Shown here: piece by piece, positions 6,898-11,649 of the stretch
How the letters are laid out: the number at the start of each line of letters is the position of its first letter
How positions within the stretch are numbered: position 1 is the first letter of the stretch
Origin: an uncultured Ruminococcus sp.
GTDB taxonomy: Bacteria; Bacillota; Clostridia; Oscillospirales; Ruminococcaceae
Direction of reading: 5' to 3'
DNA: 11,649 nucleotides
Assembly (NCBI GenBank): GCA_947174965.1
Contig: CAMWKY010000037.1
Coordinates: forward strand, 1-11,649
Notes under the pieces: generated by a model
Told to the model about the DNA's origin: nothing
The model's database searches: none
What the model saw: only the letters and a program-made list of their open reading frames with translations
Program-made: the position numbers and the translations under genes

Positions 6898-7936
6898 TTT
6901 TTAAATCCTCCTTAGTATTATCTTCGTCATCTTCTTCATCAGAAGTTATGACGATTTCTTCTTCATCATTTTCTGTATTTACAGATACGGACTTTTTCAG
7001 CATAAGCTTTGATTCTTCTGTATTTACATACAGAACATATTTTTCAGGGTCACGCTTTGCATTAAGTCCTATAACTATTTGCAGAATTACAGAAACTATA
7101 AGTATGATTACCGAAACAAGCTGAGAAACTCTCACATTGCCAATCATAAGACTGTCAATACGCAGTCCCTCGACTACTGCACGTTCTGCGCCGTACCATG
7201 CCATGTACATAAGTGTAAGCTGTCCGTCATATTTGCGGTGCTTTGAGTAGAACGCAAGAATTACAAATCCAAGCAAGCACCATACAGATTCATATAAAAA
7301 GCACGGGTGAACAGGCTTTTCCCACATCATATTAATACCGTTTTCGTACATAGAACCGCCGATTTGTGTTTCCCGCAGTATAATCTGCTGTATTCTTCCA
7401 CCTGTCATGCCGAAAATTGAGTCGGTATTTATGCCAAAAGCCTCCTGATTTACAAAGTTTCCCCAACGTCCTATGCCCTGACCTATGAGAAAGCCCATAA
7501 GTGAAATATCAAGCATAGGAAACATTTTTATTTTTTTTATTTTACATATAGTCAAGCCGACTATCAATGCACCGATAATTCCGCCGTATATTGCAAGTCC
7601 GCCGTTTCGGGTGTTTATAACGGCAAGAAACGTGTCTTTAAGCGTATCCTGTTTGTAGTCGTCCCACTTCATAGCGACAAAATAAAGTCTTGCGCCGACA
7701 ACTCCGCCGATAACACCGCCGATTACTGCATCAACAGCATCGTCGGAGTTGATTCCGAATTTTTTCATTCGTGGGAAACAATACAGGACAGCAAGCAGAA
7801 GTCCGAAAGCAATTATAATTCCGTACCATTGTATAGAAAGTCCGAAAACAGTTACGGCAGTCGGATTGATTTCAAATTCCCAGTCAAGTGCGGGAAACTG
7901 TATAATATAGGGATTTGTTATTTCAGATTCTGTCAC
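6881..7936 (-). CDS. lgt: Prolipoprotein diacylglyceryl transferase
   Basis: Lgt moves diacylglyceryl from phosphatidylglycerol to the lipobox cysteine of prolipoproteins in the membrane. The 351-residue product has about seven hydrophobic segments, the family signature [10 protein letters not shown] at residues 156-165, HPCFLYES at 210-217 and [13 protein letters not shown] at 249-261. Where E. coli has the important His103, this protein reads GGLAIYGG (112-119), a Tyr variant I associate with clostridial Lgts. After residue 317 there is a highly acidic tail (DEEE and DEEDDED runs) not needed for the catalytic fold. The start is GTG at 7936, immediately after the ymfH stop, with GGTGAT at 7938-7943 as ribosome binding site. 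No later Met precedes the first membrane span, so GTG is the best start. Confidence 0.97.
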   Translation of the reverse strand: MTESEITNPYIIQFPALDWEFEINPTAVTVFGLSIQWYGIIIAFGLLLAVLYCFPRMKKFGINSDDAVDAVIGGVIGGVVGARLYFVAMKWDDYKQDTLKDTFLAVINTRNGGLAIYGGIIGALIVGLTICKIKKIKMFPMLDISLMGFLIGQGIGRWGNFVNQEAFGINTDSIFGMTGGRIQQIILRETQIGGSMYENGINMMWEKPVHPCFLYESVWCLLGFVILAFYSKHRKYDGQLTLMYMAWYGAERAVVEGLRIDSLMIGNVRVSQLVSVIILIVSVILQIVIGLNAKRDPEKYVLYVNTEESKLMLKKSVSVNTENDEEEIVITSDEEDDEDNTKEDLKNGTDY

Positions 7937-9220
7937 TTAATCACCAGCTTTCTCTATAACAGAAAGTACAGATTTATCGGGTGTAAGTTCTGTTTTTATG
8001 AAGTTATAGACATCTTCGCTTGTAATGTCGGAGAATGTATCTATATCATAAAAAGGACCTATGCTGTTGATGTAGTTATTCATCATGGAAGATGCAACAA
8101 CCGCAACATTATTCTGCTGACGTATAAGACTTCCATATATTACCTTTTTGATTCTGCGGAAATCGTCCTCACACACACCATTCTGCACTATTTTTGAAAA
8201 TTCCTCTGCAACAGCTTTTCTGACTTCTTCAGGCTTTTCTGATTCTCCGCTGAAAATCACCACAAAATAGCCGTTTCCTGCAAATACTTCTGAATCAAAC
8301 GTTGTATTGATAATATTATCTTCAATAAGACGTGTATACAAATCGCTTGACTTTACACTGATAAGCATTGATGCAATAGATGCAACAAGATATTTTTTTG
8401 CCTGCTTTTCGCTGTCGTTTTCAGTATGGCATTTATAGCCGAGCTGAAAAATGGTCGTTCCTACAGGAAGTTTCTCTGTTATTGTATTTCTTACAACTTC
8501 ATCAGGTTCAGCAGGAAAGACTGTTTCAAGCCCGTTATCTTCACATGGTTTGAGAAGTTCATCACATATTGCAAGCACTTCATCTTCATCTACATTTCCT
8601 GCAATGGAAAGTGCCATGTTATTCAGGTTATAGAAAGTGCTATAGCATTTATACAGCAAATCAGCATCAATTTCCGCTATGCTGTCAACCGTTCCTGCAA
8701 TATCGATTCTTACAGGGTGATTATGATACATTGCTTTCAGCATATTGAAAAGCAAACGCCATTCGGGATTATCATTAGTCATCTGAATTTCCTGTCCGAT
8801 AATTCCCTGTTCCTTTTCGACGTTTTCTTTTGTGAAATACGGTTTCTGAACGAAGTCAAGCAGTATTCTTAAATTTTTTGTATAATTTTTTGAACAGCTG
8901 AAAATATAGCACGTTCTGTCAAATGATGTGAAAGCATTTCCGTTTGCTCCTGTCTGTGCGTAGAGTTCAAATACTCCGCAGTCCTCATTTTCAAAAAGTT
9001 TATGCTCAAGAAAATGCGATATACCTTCGGGAACGGTTGTATATTCCTTATCGGCGGAAGTTCTGAACATGGTATTTATTGAGCCGTATTTTGTACCAAA
9101 AAGCGCATACACACTGCTAAAGCCTTTCATCTCTCTTATATAGATGTCAAGACCGCTTTTATGCTTTACATGAATACAGCTATCGCCAGTAATTTTGCTT
9201 GTGATTATTTCTTTGCTCAT
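7937..9220 (-). CDS. ymfH: M16 family zinc peptidase-like protein, YmfH-type
   Basis: This 427-residue M16 protein carries the inverted zinc motif HFLEH at residues 69-73. The third ligand is probably E144 in EQGIIGQEIQM, and GANGNAFTSFDRTCYIF (91-107) is typical of the family. It is expected to be the catalytic half of a pair with the adjacent ymfF product, which lacks HxxEH. In B. subtilis the YmfF/YmfH pair has been associated with EF-P 5-aminopentanol modification; whether this holds here is not visible. No signal peptide is evident, so a cytoplasmic location is likely. Its ATG overlaps the ymfF stop in an ATGA, with AAGGAG at 9229-9234 eight bases upstream. Its stop abuts the lgt start. 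Confidence 0.88.
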   Translation of the reverse strand: MSKEIITSKITGDSCIHVKHKSGLDIYIREMKGFSSVYALFGTKYGSINTMFRTSADKEYTTVPEGISHFLEHKLFENEDCGVFELYAQTGANGNAFTSFDRTCYIFSCSKNYTKNLRILLDFVQKPYFTKENVEKEQGIIGQEIQMTNDNPEWRLLFNMLKAMYHNHPVRIDIAGTVDSIAEIDADLLYKCYSTFYNLNNMALSIAGNVDEDEVLAICDELLKPCEDNGLETVFPAEPDEVVRNTITEKLPVGTTIFQLGYKCHTENDSEKQAKKYLVASIASMLISVKSSDLYTRLIEDNIINTTFDSEVFAGNGYFVVIFSGESEKPEEVRKAVAEEFSKIVQNGVCEDDFRRIKKVIYGSLIRQQNNVAVVASSMMNNYINSIGPFYDIDTFSDITSEDVYNFIKTELTPDKSVLSVIEKAGD

Positions 9221-10476
9221 TCAGAAATCTCCTTATTAATCAGATAGTATGAAGTATCAGGTTTAAGCGATTTTGCAGTATCTATGATACTTTCTTTTGT
9301 AACTGAACAGAATTTATCAAAGTATTGATGAGGTGTTATAATCTCACCGGCGCAGAATCTGTCAAAATACCAGTTTACATATTGAACAGGAGTATCGCCG
9401 ACACCTGACAGACTATCGTCTATTGCTTTTATTACAGCCTGCATTTCTTCTTCTGAAATATTTCCGTTTCTGATTTCTTCAATCTGATTGAATATTTCGT
9501 CATAAGCTTTCTGGATATTCTCCTTGTCAACTCCGCTTTCAATAAGAATCACATTATTTTTAATGTAACGGCATGAACAATAGTAGCATAGGCTGAGTTT
9601 TTCACGGACATTCATAAAAAGCTTTGATACAGGTGTACCGCCTAATATAATGCTTAACATATTCATTGCATAGCTGTCATCTGAATCACTTTTCAACAAA
9701 AGTATCATCTTGCTTTGATTTACAGGAAGTTCCTCTGTAACTTTTTCAGGCTTTGCCTTTATCGGACTGTTACTGTATATCGTGTACTGACGTGAATTTC
9801 TTGTTATTTCTGAAAATCCTTTGCGGAACATTTCGGAAACAGCAGTATTTTCTTCAGGTGCAACATAGAAAATCTCAATCTGTGAAGTTTCAAGAAGATG
9901 TTCATATGCTTTGAATACAGATTCAGGTGTGACTTTTTCTGCATCTTCTATTTCAATGAATGAATTTTCAATGGGTTCACCTTTGAAAGCTGTTTTTTTA
10001 GCCTGCATAATTGCATATTCACGCTTATCATTCAATATGCTGTTTATATCGTCAATCAGGCATTTCTGACATATCTTGAAATTTTTGCTGTCAAATGCGC
10101 TGTTTTCTGTGTTCGGACTGAAAATACAGTCGTGAACTATTTCAAGCATACTTTCTGTTATGTTTTCGTTTTCAAGTGCAAAGCGGTTGCAAATCCATGA
10201 GGCTGAAAAAGTTATAACTTGAGTATATCCGACAGTGTTCGTTCTTCCACTTATACTTGCTGCATAAAGTTCCTGCATAGTTTTATTCATTTCACTGAAA
10301 CTTTTGATTTTGCCGTTTGACATAGAAAGCATTCCGCTTAACATCTCATTTTCAGCGGTATACCCTGAATCAAGTTCAGTTATAAATTTCACGCTTAGAG
10401 AACAGGTGTTGAACTTTTCGTCAATAATTGTTGAAAAGCCTATATTATCGCCGATAACTTCCCTTTTATAGTTCAT
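9217..10476 (-). CDS. ymfF: M16 family peptidase-like protein lacking the zinc motif, YmfF-type
   Basis: The 419-residue product has the two-lobe M16 layout. The C-terminal lobe shows ILGGTPVSKLFMNVREKLSL (residues 277-296) followed by CYYCSCR, the conserved Arg/Tyr region of non-catalytic M16 subunits. The N-terminal lobe has no HxxEH; the matching region reads MLSGMLSMSNGKIKSF (45-60). It is therefore probably the inactive partner that completes the chamber with YmfH. The ATG at 10476 has GGAGTGAT at 10485-10492, eight bases upstream. It is the first gene of the operon and shares a 4-base overlap with ymfH. Assignment rests on the paired context and C-terminal motif; sequence in the N-terminal lobe is diverged. 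Confidence 0.85.
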   Translation of the reverse strand: MNYKREVIGDNIGFSTIIDEKFNTCSLSVKFITELDSGYTAENEMLSGMLSMSNGKIKSFSEMNKTMQELYAASISGRTNTVGYTQVITFSASWICNRFALENENITESMLEIVHDCIFSPNTENSAFDSKNFKICQKCLIDDINSILNDKREYAIMQAKKTAFKGEPIENSFIEIEDAEKVTPESVFKAYEHLLETSQIEIFYVAPEENTAVSEMFRKGFSEITRNSRQYTIYSNSPIKAKPEKVTEELPVNQSKMILLLKSDSDDSYAMNMLSIILGGTPVSKLFMNVREKLSLCYYCSCRYIKNNVILIESGVDKENIQKAYDEIFNQIEEIRNGNISEEEMQAVIKAIDDSLSGVGDTPVQYVNWYFDRFCAGEIITPHQYFDKFCSVTKESIIDTAKSLKPDTSYYLINKEISE

Positions 10477-10517
10477 TATTTAAAATCACTCCAGACTTTG
10501 ATAAAATTTACTTATTT

Positions 10518-10546
10518 ATTATATCACAATATTAACTGAATTACCA
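10518..10546 (-). promoter_or_regulatory. Candidate extended -10 promoter of the ymfF operon
   Basis: A perfect TATAAT (10518-10523) is preceded by TGA (10524-10526), giving an extended -10. The -35 position 17 bases away is a weak TGGTAA (10541-10546). It lies about 40 bases before the ymfF start. No clear terminator hairpin separates it from the AraC gene, whose stop is followed by seven T residues but only a 5-bp possible stem. Confidence 0.6.
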
Positions 10547-10563
10547 TAGATTTTACAAAAAAA

Positions 10564-11424
10564 TTAATCTGACGAATAAAGTTTTTTGAAATCTGTCGGT
10601 GTGCAGTGCTTTATCTCCTTGAAAATGCGGTTGAATGTTGTGAGACTTTTGAATCCCGAACGCATTGCAACTTCCGTCACTGAAATAGTCGGGTCAAGGA
10701 GTAAAAGTTCAGCTGCCTTTGTACGTCTTGCATTGATATATTGCAGATATGACATGGAATTATACTGCTTGAAAATGCGTGAGAAGTGGTATTTGCTGTA
10801 GCCTGCAACGTCTGCCAGCTGTTCAAGTGAAATATCATACATATAATTTGTATCGATATATTTCATAACCATATCGAATTTTTCGTTGTATTCGTCAATC
10901 CTTTCGTCGTCGCAGTCAAGCGAGATTTTAGCCTGTTCAATGCGGAACTCCCTTACAGCTATAAGCAGATTTATAATTGCAACATATATTTTCACGTCTG
11001 CAAGTTCGGATTTTCTTTCATTGAGCTTATATATATCAAGCATTGTTTTTTTTGTGATACTATGCAGACTCTTGTCAAGATTTCTGTTAATAAGAAGCGG
11101 TGCTGTCAAGCCACGCATAACAGGTTCAACCGATGGAACATCAGCTAAAACTGAATTATCACACTGCAATATAAGGCGGTGTCCTGCAACGGCAGGCATA
11201 CCATGAAGTTCAGCAGGCGGGATAATCAGAATATCATATTCAGGGATTCTGTATTCCATATCACACACATTTACTATATACTCATTTTCCAGAGGCATAA
11301 GAATTTCAATAGCGTTATGCCAATGGACAGGGTATTTTTCATTGTCATAGTTATCATGGAGCAGGAAAGTACGCTTGCTCTCATATTCGACTGTTTCATA
11401 ATCTCCTGAAAGATGCTTAATCAT
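10564..11424 (-). CDS. AraC family transcriptional regulator with N-terminal cupin domain
   Basis: The 286-residue protein (from the ATG at 11424) has an N-terminal cupin-like ligand-binding domain with YPVHWHNAIEI (residues 31-41) and IIPPAELHGMP (67-77). Its C-terminal AraC DNA-binding domain (about 185-283) contains two helix-turn-helix motifs, LEQLADVAGYSKYHFSRIFK (200-219) and VTEVAMRSGFKSLTTFNRIF (249-268). Such proteins usually activate carbohydrate uptake or degradation genes on binding a sugar. A longer frame begins at a TTG at 11460, but it has no ribosome binding site. GGAG at 11433-11436 is eight bases before the ATG at 11424, so the shorter start is preferred. No sugar genes are seen on its left side; the target probably lies beyond the right edge. 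Confidence 0.93.
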   Translation of the reverse strand: MIKHLSGDYETVEYESKRTFLLHDNYDNEKYPVHWHNAIEILMPLENEYIVNVCDMEYRIPEYDILIIPPAELHGMPAVAGHRLILQCDNSVLADVPSVEPVMRGLTAPLLINRNLDKSLHSITKKTMLDIYKLNERKSELADVKIYVAIINLLIAVREFRIEQAKISLDCDDERIDEYNEKFDMVMKYIDTNYMYDISLEQLADVAGYSKYHFSRIFKQYNSMSYLQYINARRTKAAELLLLDPTISVTEVAMRSGFKSLTTFNRIFKEIKHCTPTDFKKLYSSD

Positions 11425-11469
11425 AAAATCAACTCCACAAAAAAATTCTGCGATACACAATATATATTA

Positions 11470-11498
11470 ATTATATTACAATATGGGTATTTTGTAAA
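11470..11498 (-). promoter_or_regulatory. Promoter of the AraC-family gene
   Basis: On the minus strand TTTACA (11493-11498), 17 bases and a perfect TATAAT (11470-11475) lie about 45 bases before the chosen start. The -35 matches the consensus at 5 of 6 positions. The match also supports the ATG at 11424, since transcription would begin near 11463, too close to the alternative TTG at 11460. Confidence 0.75.
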
Positions 11499-11513
11499 TA
11501 GAATAATAAAAAC

Positions 11514-11554
11514 TTTGGCTGATTTATACAAATATTTACCACAATATTTGGCTG
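11514..11554. repeat. Direct repeat TTTGGCTG, candidate regulator-binding site
   Basis: TTTGGCTG occurs at 11514-11521 and again at 11547-11554, 33 bases apart start to start, which is about three helical turns. AATATTT also repeats at 11531-11537 and 11543-11549. AraC-type regulators often bind direct repeats near their own gene, and this pair lies just upstream of the AraC promoter and of a possible divergent promoter. Function is inferred from position. Confidence 0.4.
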
Positions 11555-11620
11555 TTCACTGTAAAAGATTTTTTTGTCAATAGGTAAAATATTACAAATA
11601 GTTACAAAAAATAAAATGAC

Positions 11621-11649
11621 TTGAATTTTGTGATAATTGTGTGTAAAAT
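11621..11649 (+). promoter_or_regulatory. Candidate divergent promoter at the window edge
   Basis: On the plus strand TTGAAT (11621-11626), 17 bases and TAAAAT (11644-11649) form a plausible promoter pointing right, out of the window. Both boxes match the consensus at 5 of 6 positions. The sequence is AT-rich, so a chance match is possible, but a divergent target gene is a common arrangement for AraC-family regulators. Confidence 0.4.

Noticed and set aside
10547..10580. Terminator after the AraC-family gene
   Set aside because: There is a run of seven T residues, but the only stem I find is a 5-bp AT-rich one that encloses the T-run rather than preceding it.
1..11649. Mobile elements, CRISPR arrays, tRNA or rRNA genes, phage or defence genes
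   Set aside because: I found no transposase or integrase motifs, regular repeat-spacer patterns, cloverleaf structures or unassigned long frames. Gene content is housekeeping plus one regulator.

Overview
The window is AT-rich DNA with dense, short-spaced genes, strong GGAGG-type ribosome binding sites and sigma-A-like promoters. This points to a low-GC Gram-positive Clostridia genome. A YlmC/YmxH-family PRC-barrel protein, an LPxTG-like 'PNTGD' sorting motif and the general gene style suggest a Ruminococcus/Oscillospiraceae-type gut or rumen bacterium; the exact taxon is inference. Every protein gene I can support lies on the minus strand, so transcription runs from the right end to the left end. 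I see no mobile element, CRISPR array, rRNA or tRNA, and no gene-free stretch above 300 bases.

Right end (about 10560-11649): an AraC-family regulator with its own good promoter. Behind it is a roughly 150-base AT-rich region with an 8-bp direct repeat and a candidate divergent plus-strand promoter that ends exactly at the window edge. The regulator's target is therefore probably the unseen gene to the right.

Middle right (about 5540-10526): a tight operon from an extended -10 promoter. It carries an M16 peptidase-like pair (ymfF without the zinc motif, ymfH with HFLEH), lgt (lipoprotein diacylglyceryl transferase), folD (one-carbon folate metabolism), a previously easy-to-miss 45-residue ORF that is almost nothing but a sortase-type cell-wall sorting signal, and a PRC-barrel YlmC/YmxH-family protein. 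The first four genes overlap or abut, which indicates translational coupling.

Middle left (about 3600-5535): rpsB (S2) and tsf (EF-Ts), the classic translation pair. They have their own consensus promoter, a leader of about 110 nt with possible alternative pairing, an intergenic terminator-like hairpin and a clear terminator after tsf.

Left end (1-3505): a MoxR AAA+ ATPase, a DUF58 protein and a multi-membrane-span protein cut by the window edge, driven by their own promoter. The arrangement matches the MoxR-DUF58-transglutaminase clusters of Firmicutes (B. subtilis yeaC-yeaD-yebA). The third gene's transglutaminase domain, if present, lies outside the window.

Most of the window is ordinary housekeeping DNA. 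The items most worth a second look are the standalone sorting-signal microprotein at 5883-6020, the rpsB leader, and the divergent regulatory region at the right end.
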